Shown: piece by piece, positions 1 to 10,401 of the stretch
Layout: every line of letters begins with the position of its first letter
How positions within the stretch are numbered: position 1 is the stretch's first letter
NCBI GenBank assembly: GCA_028583415.1
Contig: CM053271.1
Location: forward strand, 86,673,789-86,737,788
DNA: 64,000 bases
Source: Protea cynaroides
Lineage: Eukaryota > Streptophyta > Magnoliopsida > Proteales > Proteaceae
Direction: 5' to 3'
Position numbers and translations under genes: made by a program
The notes under the pieces: model-generated
The model's input: the letters and a program-made list of their open reading frames with translations, nothing else
Database searches by the model: none
Told to the model about the DNA's origin: nothing

Positions 1-565
1 TTGTATAGGGCTTATGGACTCATGGGGACTAGGGAGTTAGGATTTCTTTAATATATTATCCAGTATTGAACTATGAAGTAATGATTTGAATGATATACTT
101 GGGTTGTTTTATAATAAAATGTTATTTTTTTTCTCATTCCCCTAATGCATTATTTTATTGTCTCATCTGTCATTTTTGAATAATTATATTAGATAATTAT
201 TGAGTACAATAGCCAATATCAGCCTAAGTTTACAACAAGCTACAGCGTTTACTACCAAAACATGGGTGTAAACCCAAACAACCATAAAAATCCAAAAAAA
301 AAAACCCAAACAACCACAAAGTGTGATTATTTTTACAATTTTATGCTCTAAATGTGTTTATGTATGCTAAAATAAGGTTTCCCTAAAGTAACATGCCTTA
401 AAAATGACATTTGGCACCGAGACAGCCTGTTTTGAGGTGTCTTGGTTTTTATCCAGAGTCTTGAAAAGATTTCACCGAGGTTTTCCAGGGGCGGAGATGA
501 CCCCAAGATCCGAGATTTTTTTCCAAATTTTTTAAATGAGAAATAAATACAAAAATTCATTTTTG
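1..565. other. AT-rich intergenic DNA, nothing recognised
   Basis: The stretch is AT-rich with short A and T runs. No reading frame with recognisable homology, no terminal repeats and no target duplication were found. It may be old transposon or intergenic sequence. Confidence 0.5.
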
Positions 566-765
566 CGGTATCGGTCGTATCGGAGTGGTATCTTTCTATA
601 TCGTATCAGTGGGTATCGACCCGTATCGAACCGATACGGTCAATAACCACTGGTATACTTAAAATTTTAAAACACTAGGAGACGTATCGCGCTGTATCGT
701 ATCGACCACTAGCGATACCGATACATACGGCCAATACGCCCCGTATCGATACGATACTTGAAACC
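566..765. repeat. TATCG/CGATA-rich degenerate repeat
   Basis: About 200 bp are built from the words TATCG, GTATCG, CGATAC and GATACG, repeated irregularly in both orientations. The words are interspersed rather than a strict tandem array, so the block can form many alternative hairpins. I could not find ends or a target duplication. It may be a small inverted-repeat element or a degraded satellite. Confidence 0.6.
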
Positions 766-1705
766 ATGGTTCAGCCAACCGAGAAGCACAAACAAGAAAC
801 TTCAAAATATTGATTTCAAAAAACTAGGTTCCACCAACGAGAGGCAACAAGAATTCCAAACAGAAAATCAAAGCAAAAAAAATATCAAAGCTTCTCCAAA
901 AAATCAAAGCTTCTCAAAAAATATATTTCAGAAAATCAATACCACAATCTACCGCCAGGAAATCTATCACAAGAAAATCTGCATAAAATCGATATCCCCC
1001 ACCACCAGAAAAACAATATAACCTCCACCAGAAAATCTGCCTCACGAAAATCGATATTGACAATCAATATCACCACTACCAGAAATCTGCTTCATGAAGA
1101 TTGATATTGACAATCGATTTCACCTCATATTGTTCAACCGAAAAACAAAAAGGGGGGCAAAATCACCCCCTCTTGCTTAAAGATGCAACTTTTTGATTGA
1201 ATAAATAATCAACCAATATCAAAGAAAGCCTTGCTAGTAGTATGGAACAAGATCTAGGTTCGTATAACAGTCCCTAAAGACCTTGCTCTGACCGACACTG
1301 ATGCTGCCATTTCAAAATCAAGGAATATGATTACGAATTTACAGTGTAAATTCTAGAGAGAAAAGAAGAAGAATGGAGAGGAAGAGAAGGAGAGACTGCT
1401 GTAACCTAGGGAGTCACAACCTTCTGTTCAGATTCCCTAATCAACTCAATATATATAAAAGAAGAGTACAACCCTAGAAGGGCAAAAGGTTAAAAGACAA
1501 CCAATAAAAAATAGAGAGAAGGGGAGGAGAGATACCACCTCAAGATTAGCACTCTCAAGACTCCTCCCGGCTCCCCTTGTCTCGATTTCCAATTACAGTA
1601 CCCATAACCATAATACAAATGGGGTTAATTAGTTTTTTAGGCTAAGTTTATAATTTGAGTTTATTTTTATTGTCTTATGTTGGGAAAAAGAATAGATAAT
1701 GTAAG
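766..1705. other. Unassigned intergenic sequence
   Basis: No convincing gene. At about 1010-1135 a roughly 65-bp unit (Cys/Thr-poor, with CCAGAAA...ATCTGCTTCA...GATATTGACAATC) occurs twice in tandem. Around 1451-1460 there is TATATATA, which read on the minus strand precedes a pyrimidine-rich stretch, as in an LTR or gene promoter, but no partner repeat was found. The 3' boundary is the left copy of the LINE target duplication. Confidence 0.4.
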
Positions 1706-3716
1706 AATTTCTTTCTTTGCATAACAACAACAAAGTCTTATCCTAACTAAATGGGGTCAGCTACATGGATTCTTGTCCGCCAATCAGCTCTGTTTGATGT
1801 CATACTTGAAGCAAGGCCTAAGCTATACTTGTCTTTCTTCACCCCCTCCCCTGGAGTCATCTTAGGTCTGCCCCTAGTTCTTTTAGATCCTTCAACCTAA
1901 ATCAAATCACTCCTCCGTACGGGAGCATGTAACAGCCTCCGTTGAACATGGCCATACCATCTCAAACGACTTTCTCGTAAAATCAGTCATTATACGATCA
2001 TTCCTTACATTATCCTTCCTAGTTTTGCCACACATCCATCTTAAAATCCTCATCTTAGCTACACTAAGTTTATCTATATGATGCTTCTCAACTGCCCAAC
2101 ATTCTACACCATACATCATAGCCGGAGGAATGACTATCCTATAGAATTTTCCTTTAAGTTTCAAACGAATACGCCGATCACACAACACTCTAGATGCATT
2201 TCTCTACTTCATCCATCATATTTTAATCATCTGTGAAACATCATCATCTATATCACCTTCTTTGTTTATGATTGAACCTAGACACCTAAAATGATCACTT
2301 TGAAGTATCAGCCTCTCATGAATGTTCACCACCTCATTATCCGTCCTTGTGTAACTAAAATTACACACCATATACTCCGTCTTCATTCTACTTATCTTAA
2401 AACCTTTTGATTCCAATGTTGATCTCCATAGCTCTAACTTGGCATTAATCCCTACTTCTGTCTCATCCACCAAAACAATATCATCAACGAAAAGCATACA
2501 CCAAGGAACTTCATCTTAAATGTCTATGGTTAGATCATCCATAATGAGTGCAAACAGATTAAGGGCTTAAAGCTGATCCTTGATGTAACCCCATTGTAAT
2601 TGGGAATTCATGACCTTGAACCCCTACAGTTTTCACACTAGTCACGACATTATAATACATATCCTTAACTATGTCCACTTATTTGCTTAAAACGCTTCTC
2701 TTCTCTAATACTTTCCAAATTAACTCCCATCATAAGCTTTTTCTAGATCGATAAAAACTATATGGAGGTCCTTTTTGCCTTCTCTACATCTTTCCATAAG
2801 TCTCCTAAGCAAGTAAATAGCCTTTGTCATGGATCTACCTAGCATAAAACCAAACTGGTTCTCCATAATGGTAATTTCTTTTCTCAAGCAGGTTTCAATA
2901 ATTCTCTCCCACAATTTCATAGTATGACTCATTAGTTTTATGACTGTAATTATTGCAGCTCTGATATCACCTTTGTTTTTGTAGATCGGAACCATAATAC
3001 TTCTCCTCCATTCATTTGGCATTTTCTTTGAGTACATAATTTTATTGAACTTAGTTAGCGAAGATACCCCATACATTCGTAGGCTCTTCCAAACTTCTAT
3101 TGGGACCTCATCTAGGTCTGGTGCTTTGCCTACATTCATCCTTCTTAAAGCTTCTTTCATTTCAATCACCCTAATTTTGCGTATATACCTATGACCTGTG
3201 GTGTCATGGTGGGTAATGTAGCAATCTAGGATACTATTTCCTGAGATGTCTTCATTTAGTAGGCTGTAGATATAATCACTCCATCTCTTTTTAATGTCTT
3301 CATCCCTTACTAGAACTCCACCATCTGTACTTTTAATACATCTAATATGGTCCAAATTTCTACTCCTCCTTTCCCTCATCTTAGCTATTTTATAAATAGT
3401 TTTTTCTCCTTCCTTTATGCTTAGATTGTTATAAAGATCTTCATATTTCTTTGCATTTACTTTTCCCACAATCTTTTTGGCTTCATTTCTAGCAAGTATA
3501 TATCTTTTTAGATCCTATATATCCTTAATCTTTTGTCATAACTATCTTTATTAGCTTTAATGGCTGCTTGAACCTCATCATCCCACCGCCAAGACTCTCT
3601 AGGAGAATGAAATTTTCCTTTCGATACACCTAGAACCTCTTTAGCAACTTTCTTAATACAAGCAGTCATCTTGTTCCACATTGTATTAGTCTCCCACAAA
3701 TTTCTTTCTTTGCATA
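1706..3716 (-). mobile_element. 5'-truncated RTE-clade LINE with 18-bp target site duplication
   Basis: The element proper is 1724-3698. It is flanked by exact copies of AATTTCTTTCTTTGCATA at 1706-1723 and 3699-3716. On the minus strand it contains the linker after the endonuclease, the reverse transcriptase and a C-terminal segment. It ends in the 3' UTR typical of plant RTE elements (AAATGGGGTC...CTACATG) and a short CAA/TTG repeat tail at 1721-1733 instead of poly(A). The endonuclease is missing, as expected from incomplete target-primed reverse transcription. The exact duplication shows that both ends are original and the insertion is fairly recent. Confidence 0.9.
1907..3699 (-). pseudogene. 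RTE LINE reverse transcriptase, broken
   Basis: Pieces of one polyprotein lie in several frames. 3508-3699 holds the linker (WRWDDEVQAA). 2720-3469 holds the reverse transcriptase fingers (NVGKAPDLDEVP, ENQFGFMLGRSM, FIDLEKAYD). About 2570-2700 holds the palm sequence DMYYNVVTSVKT and a GLHQGSALSP motif ended by a stop. 2216-2497 holds the catalytic FVDDIVL box and the following SKGFKISRMKTEYM. 1907-2188 holds the thumb (MYGVECWAVEKHHIDKLSV, MRILRWMCG). Several frameshifts and stops, and the missing N-terminal endonuclease, make it non-functional. Assignment to the RTE clade rests on the KTEYM and RILRWMCG motifs and the 3' tail. Confidence 0.88.
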
Positions 3717-3722
3717 TGGTTT

Positions 3723-3890
3723 TGTCGTAATTTATGAGGGCTTATTTGTAATTTTCTATTTGTTTTTCTTTTATTCTTTTCCAGCATTATTCCTAGGGAT
3801 ATATTTGTAATTTATCTTTCATGACTTCATTATAAATAAGAAGGTTGAGTGGGGAGATCATTATTCTCTCCCATTCTCTCTGATTCAACA
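3723..3890 (+). repeat. 5' LTR of miniature Copia
   Basis: 168 bp beginning TGTCG and ending CAACA. It contains TATAAATAAG (about 3830-3840) as a likely TATA box. It is very similar to 5285-5450 with scattered differences. Confidence 0.9.
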
Positions 3891-3902
3891 TGGTATCAGA
3901 GC
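3891..3902 (+). promoter_or_regulatory. Primer binding site (initiator Met tRNA)
   Basis: TGGTATCAGAGC lies directly after the LTR end CAACA and is complementary to the 3' end of plant initiator Met tRNA. Confidence 0.9.
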
Positions 3903-4617
3903 CTCCTTATGACCCACCGCCCTCTCTCCTCTTTTCTTCTCTTTTCTTCTCTTTTCTTTTCTCCTCTAAACTACCGCCACCTGCATCTTCTCAGCTCCAC
4001 AGTCCTACCACCAACTGCAACACCTACCGCCACCACCTGCAACTCCTCTATATGCCTGCCGCCCCTCTCTCCTCTCTTCTACAACCTTGCTGACACCATC
4101 TATACCCACTCTACCTCTAACGTCATTGCCTAAACCTAACCCTAACACCTACCGCCACTTGTAACACCTACCAAAGCCTAACGGATACCTGCAACACCTA
4201 CCGCCACCACCTCTAACCTCCATACTAGCCCTACCGCTACCTTAAACCCATCCTAGACCTACAGCCGTCAACTAAACCTCATCCTAACCCTATCATCATT
4301 CCCTAAACACCCTCTAAACCTTTTTTTCATCCTTTCTAATCTCTTATCTATGAACTAAACATCTCCACAAGGATTTGTTAGTTTTAGTTGTCATGCATCC
4401 CTCGTTGTAAGGATGTGCTTTGAAGAGATTACACGAATAGCCAACTTCGATTCTTCCCTGACTGTATGAAGATCGAAACTTGTTGCAGAAGTGTTTATCG
4501 TTCCCGGAAAATTGATAAACGACATCTCTGTTAAAGGAATTTTACATTGTCGAGCAAATATTAAATTGTTCTGCTCCAATTTATTAGTCAAATCGTTCTT
4601 TGGTTGTGATCATCGCC

Positions 4618-5277
4618 ATGGCTGACTCTTCTGAAGTTGTTTCTCCTAATACGGAGACCTTCAAAAATGAATTCACTGCTATTTCCCTTAACCCAATGAA
4701 GTTTGATGGGACCAATTATTTAATGTGGTCTAAAACAGCACACATGGCGATCTCTGCAAGAGTTCTACTGGGTTATATCAATGGTCAAAAGAAGGCACCC
4801 GCCCTCACATATAAACTTTATGACCGGGCAGGTAGTCCAGATCGAAAATCAATTTCAGGATATTGTACCTTTGTGGGTGAAAATCTGGTCACTTGCCGCA
4901 GCAAGAAGCAGAATGCAGTGGCCCCTTCCAATGTAGAAGCAAAATTCCGAGCGATGGCCCAGGGAATATGTGAACTCTTGTGGTTAAAGGGCTTACTCAA
5001 AGACTTGAAAGTTAAATGTCCTCAATCCATGACCCTGTTTTCTGACAATAAAGCAGCCAACAGCATTGCTCACGATCCGGTTTAGGATGATAGGACTAAG
5101 CATGTTGAGGTAGATCATCACTTCATCAAAGAGATGTTAGAAAGTGGTCAGATTCAGATTCTATTCGTCAGATTAGAGGATCAGCTAGAAAACATTTTCA
5201 CTAAAGGTTTACCTGGGAAACCTTTTCACACAATATTGTCCAAGTTGGGTATGCATGCTATATATGCACCAACTTGA
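4618..5277 (+). pseudogene. In-frame gag / RNase H fusion remnant of Copia
   Basis: The frame starts at ATGGCTGACTCT (4618). It first encodes a Copia gag N-terminus (LNPMKFDGTNYLMWSKTAHM) and then, at about nucleotide 4815, passes without a frameshift into the C-terminal RNase H region (SGYCTFVGENLVTC, WLKGLLKDLK, LFSDNKAANSIAHDPV). A TAG at 5083-5085 closes the frame, but homology continues in frame to about 5277 (DDRTKHVEVDHHFIKEM, FTKGLPGK). Roughly 3.5 kb of gag-pol found in full-length relatives is missing. A protein of about 155 residues could still be made from the start to the TAG. Whether it has any function is unknown. Confidence 0.85.
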
Positions 5278-5284
5278 GGAGGAG

Positions 5285-5450
5285 TGTCGCAATTTGAGGG
5301 CTTATTTGTAATTTTCTATTTGTTTTTCTTTTATTCTTCTCCAGCATTATTCCTAAGGATATATTTGTAATTTGTCTTTCATGACTTTATTATAAATAAG
5401 AAGGTTGAGAGGGGAGATCATTATTCTCTCCCATTTTCTCTGATTCAACA
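5285..5450 (+). repeat. 3' LTR of miniature Copia
   Basis: 166 bp, TGTCG to CAACA, the direct-repeat partner of 3723-3890. It is preceded by the purine tract at about 5272-5284. Confidence 0.9.
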
Positions 5451-7167
5451 GAAAGAAACTCAGATCTATCTCTAAGTAAATAAAGTCAGGTCACCCTAGA
5501 ATAGTCATCCACAAATGTAACAAAATAACAAGAACCAAGTCTGTTGGGTATCCGACATGGACCGCAAATATCAAAATGTACTAGACCAAAAGGAGAAAAG
5601 CTACGAGGAGTAAGACGCGTAGAGAACACTCCGGTGATGTTTGCCTAACTCGCAAGCTTTCCATTGAAGGTAGGTGATTGACTTGCAGCTAGGAATGAGG
5701 GTCTTCAACTTAGAGAAGGACAGGTGGCCAAGTCGATGATGCCATTAAATTGGTGAAGAGACAATGGAGGTGGAAAAGGCAATGGTAGACGATGGTCCAT
5801 GATGCTCCAAGTAGTAAAGTCCGGATCGCTCAAGGCCACCACCAATTGTCACTCTGGTCCTATGATCCTGAAATACACAATAGGAAGGGGAAAAGGTTAC
5901 TAAGCATTGCAATGATTTGGTTAAATAACTAATAGACATAAGATTAAGGGGTAACTTTGGAACACGAAGGACAGAAGACAAGGTCAAGGTAGGCGATAAC
6001 CGTTCCTTGACCAGTAGCTTGGGTAAAGGAACCAACAGCAAGAAAAACAGGTAGAGAAGTAGTGACCTCCTTAAAGGAGGAAAAAAATATGAGACTTACC
6101 AGTCAAGTGACAAGAAGCGCCAGAATCAAGAATCAAGAATCCATGTAGTCAAGGTGGAGAGTAAGGCATTTGTACCTGTGTGGGCCAAGGTGGCAGAGGT
6201 GTATGGAGAGGAATGCTGCTCAAGCTATTGAACTCGACGTAGTAAGGCATCAAACTACGCCGTGGAAATGATAGTGCTGGTAGGAGCCGGGGCGGTAGTA
6301 GTGGCAGGTGCAGCTGAAGAACCATCATCTGTGAATGCAGAGTTAACTAATGCCTCAGCCCATTCTGGACGACCATTCTTGGCCCAACATTTATCGAAAG
6401 TATGATTGCTTTTGCCACAATGAGTACAATACCGGTTAGTATTATCCATACTGGATCGGTCTGTGCCACGTCCATAGGAACCACGTCCCCGACTAGAGCC
6501 ACGACCTCGATAGGAGGACCCTTGTCCTCGGCCGACAAAGTTGAAGTATCGGGTAAGGCTGAGGGATTACTTGAAGGCATCAACTTTTGGAGGCGGAAGA
6601 ATGTTTCACTAAGTGTAGGCACTTTTTCACCAGACAACAACTAAGTTTTGAAGGATTAATACTCTCGAGGAAGACCGGCTAAGAATTTTGCCACATAAAA
6701 CTCAGATTGTTGGGCCTTGAGTTGATTGAGATCAGTAGCAAGAGGCTAAAAAGCCTGAAGTTCTTCAAGAAGACCCTTAAAACTATTGTAGTAGGCATTT
6801 AGGATTTTGTCTCCCAACGAGTAATTGAACATTCGTCCATACAGATCATAAACACGAGAAATATTCTTCTCTTGTGTATAACTTTCTTTAAGGTCATTCC
6901 ATATATCTTTAGTATTTTGGTGAAACATTACATTAGAAACAATAAAGGGGTCAATGCTCCACTCCCCCATAGCCAAGTCTGCAGAGTGAAATTCTCACGC
7001 ATCCAATCATCATAATTCTTCACTAAGGTGGGATCTTTCAAATCAACAGTAAGTAGGTCATCAATCAGGTATTGAAGTTTCCCTTTAGAGTGAATATATG
7101 CTTTAACAGCTTGGGCCCACAACAGGTAATTGGCCACCCCTTTTAATTTTATGGTGGTGATTTGCAC
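5451..7167 (-). pseudogene. Copia gag-protease-integrase remnant
   Basis: 6928-7167 encodes the gag start (ITTIKLKGVANYLLWAQAVK). 6746-6976 continues gag (IWNDLKESYTQEKNISRVYD). 6255-6449 carries a zinc knuckle CTHCGKSNHTFDKC of CX2CX4HX4C form. 5745-6041 has the end of the protease and the pre-integrase region (LPLNLMSISYLTKSLQC, SGLYYLEHH). 5460-5740 has LSFSKLKTLIP...LQWKACELGK and the start of the integrase core (HFDI-like, YLLRDRSEF) before the break. The gag resembles that of the element at 15646-18100. Frameshifts and stops separate the pieces. Confidence 0.85.
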
Positions 7168-7482
7168 TGAGTAATCTTTATGTTCAGTCTTTTGAAAAAA
7201 TTCAGGAAGGATTGCCGAAACTAGTAGGGTATAGTGCTGAATAAAAGATATAACAAGAAGTGGCCCACAGTCTTAATCACCCAGGCAATAATCAGCTTCA
7301 TATTGATTCACTGTGGCAGCAATAGTCATAACAAAAATAGTAGCACAAGAAGTGACCCACGGCCTTAATAAAGTATGCAATAATCAGCCTTCAATAGTGG
7401 CAGCAACAACAATATGTAAAACCAGCAGCATAAGGTGATTTTGGTAACAGGAGAATTATCAAAAAGAAACCAGTAGTAGAAG

Positions 7483-8798
7483 TAAGGATGTAAACAGATC
7501 GGATTCGGCATGGATAGGCTACTATCTGAATTCGAATCCGGCTCCTAACACCCTATCCGAATCTGCCTCCACATCCGGCAGATTTCTAAAAATTAAATCC
7601 TAATTCGAATCCGCATTTTAACCAGATATCCGGTTAAAATCCGATTCGAATCCAGATTTACACAAAAAGCACTACGGCTGTGCTTGTCTCCTCTTCATTG
7701 CAGAAATTTCACAACCAAAGAACCTTTGTTTCAACAGGAAAAGAGAGACAGGGAGGGGGAGAGAGAGAGAGAGAGATTTCACAAGTAAACAGAACTTGAG
7801 AGAGAAGATGGCCGAGGCCTGAAAGAAGATTCTTGCCATCTTGCGTTGTAATGGAACATTATGTAATCTGCATTGAGTATTGGGAGAGAAGATAGGGTTA
7901 AACTTGAATCACATTCTACTGAGAAAAGACGTGAAAAAGTGAAGTTAGGTTTAAATATGGAAACTAAACCTAGAAATATGGTAGGTGAAGAGTTTTAATA
8001 TTTTTTTTTTTAATATGGAAACTCAATCTCATGTTTAATATTTTGTTAATATAGAAATTAATCTTATAGATAAGGTAGATGAAGATTTTTAATACTTTTG
8101 TAATATAGAAACTCAATCTCACGTTTTAATATTTTGTTAATATGGAAATTAAACCTATAAATACGGTAGTAAAGAGTTTTAATAATATGGAAACTCAATC
8201 CTAAGTTTTAATATTTTTTTTAATACTGAAATTAATCTTAGAAATATGGTAGATTAAGAGTTTTTAATATTATTTAATATATAAACTGAATCCTAGAAAT
8301 TAGGTGGAGACGTAAAGTCAGGTGGTTTTAATATTTTTTTAATATGAAAATTAATCTTAGAAATACAGTTAAGAGTTTTTAATATTATTTAATATAGAAA
8401 CTGAATCCAGGTGGAGAGGTTTTAATATTTTTAATATGGAAATTAATACGGTAATTAACAGTTTTAATATTATTTAATATAGAAACTGAATCCTAGAAAT
8501 TAGGTGGAGACGTAAAGCCAGGAGGTTTTAATATTTTTTTAGTATGGAATCGAAATCCTAGAAGGCTAGAAATATATTAGGTCTCGGTAAGTTTTTAATA
8601 TTATTTAATATAGAAACTGTTTAATACTTAAACGGATCGGAGCGGATTATATCCGCTAATTTAGGGTACTATCCACATCCGCCTCCAATCCCACATATCC
8701 GAATTCGCATCCGAATCCGATTGTTCGGATTCGGATTCCCCTAAATGGATGCAGATTCAAATCGAATTCAGATTTTCATGTATCCATTTACATCCTTA
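7483..8798. mobile_element. Non-autonomous hAT-type DNA transposon with 8-bp target duplication
   Basis: The ends are inverted: TAAGGATGTAAAC on the left, and the complement of TTTACATCCTTA on the right (8787-8798). Exact 8-bp copies of AGTAGAAG flank it (7475-7482, 8799-8806), the length made by hAT transposases. Both subterminal regions are crowded with GGATTCGGAT and ATCCGAATC words in both orientations, as in subterminal binding repeats of this superfamily. No transposase frame is present. It sits in the leader of the truncated Copia and is therefore younger than it. Confidence 0.88.
7985..8625. repeat. AT-rich minisatellite inside the hAT-type element
   Basis: About eight degenerate units of roughly 70-100 bp repeat the pattern TTTTAATATT...TTAATATGGAAACT...AATCCTAGAAAT...GGT. 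Two longer sub-units with TTAGGTGGAGACGTAAAG (about 8300-8330 and 8498-8525) are nearly identical. The array makes up half of the element. Confidence 0.8.
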
Positions 8799-9288
8799 AG
8801 TAGAAGCCAGACCTGACCTCGATGTAGAGTCAATCAGCAAGCAAAACAGTAACTAAGATCACACGGAAATCAAGAACTACCAGGTTGAGGCCAGCAGACC
8901 AGCAAAGGATGAGATTAACAGTAGGCAATATGACAAACAGAAACATGAAGGACAAATCAGTCCATGTAACAATCAAGCAAATCAGCACCAATTTCTGAGG
9001 AACATATGGCTGCAGTCATCGAATACTGGAACCAGCAAACAGATCAGCAGCATAAGTCTTGAAATCAGCAGGGTATGGCGGTAATCAGCAAGCCATCGAA
9101 ACCAGAAAAAAAAAAAAAAAATTCAGGAACCAGCACTCGATGTTGTGGTAATGGAAGCTTATTCTTCCATGCGATGCAGCATATGGTAGCTGCTACCAGG
9201 TTTATTTAGAGGATAGAGGAGGGAGAAAGGCCTATCAAAACTGCAGGTAGTACAGCTTTTCTGGGATTGATTTACTGCTCTGATACCA

Positions 9289-9361
9289 TGTTGCAATTTG
9301 CAATAAAAGCACCAAAATTGCTCTGATACCATGTTGCAATTTGCAATAAAAGCACCAAAAC
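9289..9361 (-). repeat. 43-bp tandem duplication across the LTR / primer-binding-site junction
   Basis: The segment carrying the LTR end (minus-strand ...GCAACA) and the primer binding site occurs twice in tandem. CTCTGATACCA followed by TGTTGCAATTTGC is seen at 9278-9301 and again at 9321-9344, giving two adjacent primer binding sites. Confidence 0.85.
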
Positions 9362-9608
9362 AGTAAACCGAGAATGAAAGAGAGAAGAAAAAGAAGAAAA
9401 GGAGAGGTAGAACCAATGAGATCCTCTTCCTCCTATGATCCTTTATTTATGACAGAGAAAGACAATAGTTAAGGAAACTTCCCTTACAATCGTAAGCCAA
9501 TTAGGAAAGTGAACCTAGACAAGATAGGAAATAAATCCTTATTTACAATCTAAATAAGAAGGCATCTATAATAACCAATCTAAACTATAAATAAACCATA
9601 AGATAACA
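9332..9608 (-). repeat. 5' LTR of truncated Copia
   Basis: On the minus strand it begins TGTTATCTTATGG and ends GCAACA, next to TGGTATCAGAG. The length is about 277 bp. No second LTR copy was found in the window. Confidence 0.75.
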
Positions 9609-9653
9609 GTGGGCCCCACGTTCCTAGCAACACATGGGGCCCACTGTTATCTT
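9600..9653. repeat. Perfect-looking hairpin at the LTR / plastid-DNA junction
   Basis: Arms 9600-9620 and 9633-9653 match at 20 of 21 positions (core AAGATAACAGTGGGCCCCA), with a 12-nt loop. The left arm includes the last 9 bp of the LTR. The right arm ends where plastid-like sequence starts. Confidence 0.85.
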
Positions 9654-10401
9654 CCCGAACCAAACACGAACCTTTCGATTCATTTGGCTCTCACGCTCAG
9701 TTTCTTATGGGGCATTCCCGTTTTTTTTTACTGTAATGAGCCTATCTTCTCTTCTCTCTTCATATTATATTCCAAAATTCAATATCGAATGACCCCTGAT
9801 TCAAGAGTAGAATATTCGGAAGACTCTTCCGACTAGACAAGAAATCTGTAATTGTCAGCAAAGTTGTTTCTTTTTTTTTTTATTATTCATTTTTTATCCA
9901 AAAAATTCTGCTTACTTTATCTTTATACATAAACATAATAAATAGGTTGCCGATTCAGCATTGAATAAAAAAGTGCCTTGTACTTTTTTATCCAGTAAAT
10001 GATTAAATTAAATGGTTCAAGTCATTTTATCGATATGAGTGTTCTATATCGAAAAGATTGCCAACTATTCATTTTAAAACCATCTACGTACTAAGATAGT
10101 GGTAGAAAGAATACCATGCAACGCCCGGACTTCAAACGGTTTAGTTTTAACCATGTTAATGGTCCCACATTATTGGTATTGGTTGATAGAGAATCAAAGT
10201 GGATTTACCAATGAGTCACGAAATGCTATGGTTCTTACATATAATTTGATTTCTTCTTTTTTTTTTTTTCATTTTCAGAAGTAATTCGCAAGGTCGTGCA
10301 CCTTTCTTTCCTAGTTTTTGGTTTGAAAAATGAAAAAAAAAAAAGAAGAAAGTAGTGCAGCTGGTTGGATCCAACCTATTCTTGAAATAAACAACTCGCA
10401 C
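9652..10401 (-). other. atpF group II intron (truncated at its 3' end)
   Basis: The 5' end is GTGCGAG (complement of 10395-10401). Domain V is visible at 9657-9690: GAGCC, a stem, a GAAA tetraloop and the closing GGTTC. Domain VI and the 3' splice site are lost or replaced at about 9652. Plastid atpF introns are typically 700-850 bp, so nearly all of it is here. Confidence 0.82.

Larger units (their letters stand above)
3723..5450 (+). mobile_element. Miniature Copia retrotransposon with internal deletion
   Basis: Two direct LTRs (3723-3890 and 5285-5450) bound a 1.4-kb interior. A primer binding site TGGTATCAGAGC (initiator Met tRNA) directly follows the first LTR, and a purine tract (TTGAGGAGGAG) precedes the second. 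The interior keeps the gag start and the RNase H end but no protease, integrase or reverse transcriptase, so it cannot move without help. The flanks GGTTT and GAAAG do not match, so no 5-bp target duplication is visible. The 3' LTR abuts the integrase of the minus-strand Copia to its right, which suggests insertion into that element followed by loss of its left part. Confidence 0.9.
5451..9608 (-). mobile_element. Truncated Copia retrotransposon (5' LTR, leader, gag, protease, start of integrase)
   Basis: Read on the minus strand, the element runs from a 5' LTR (9608-9332) through a tRNA-Met primer binding site, a leader holding a hAT-type element, gag (about 7160-6250), protease (about 6040-5745) and GAG-pre-integrase plus the first part of integrase (5740-5451). 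Reverse transcriptase, RNase H and the 3' LTR are absent. The sequence stops exactly at the 3' LTR of the miniature Copia. Confidence 0.85.

Noticed and set aside
3849..4133. Open frames rich in Ser/Pro/Leu after the primer binding site of the miniature Copia
   Set aside because: They are translations of a CT-rich and ACC-rich leader. No homology and no conservation signal.
3718..5455. Target duplication for the miniature Copia
   Set aside because: GGTTT and GAAAG do not match, so no duplication is claimed.
9609..9836. 75-codon plus-strand frame
   Set aside because: It runs antisense through domain V and neighbouring parts of the plastid atpF intron.
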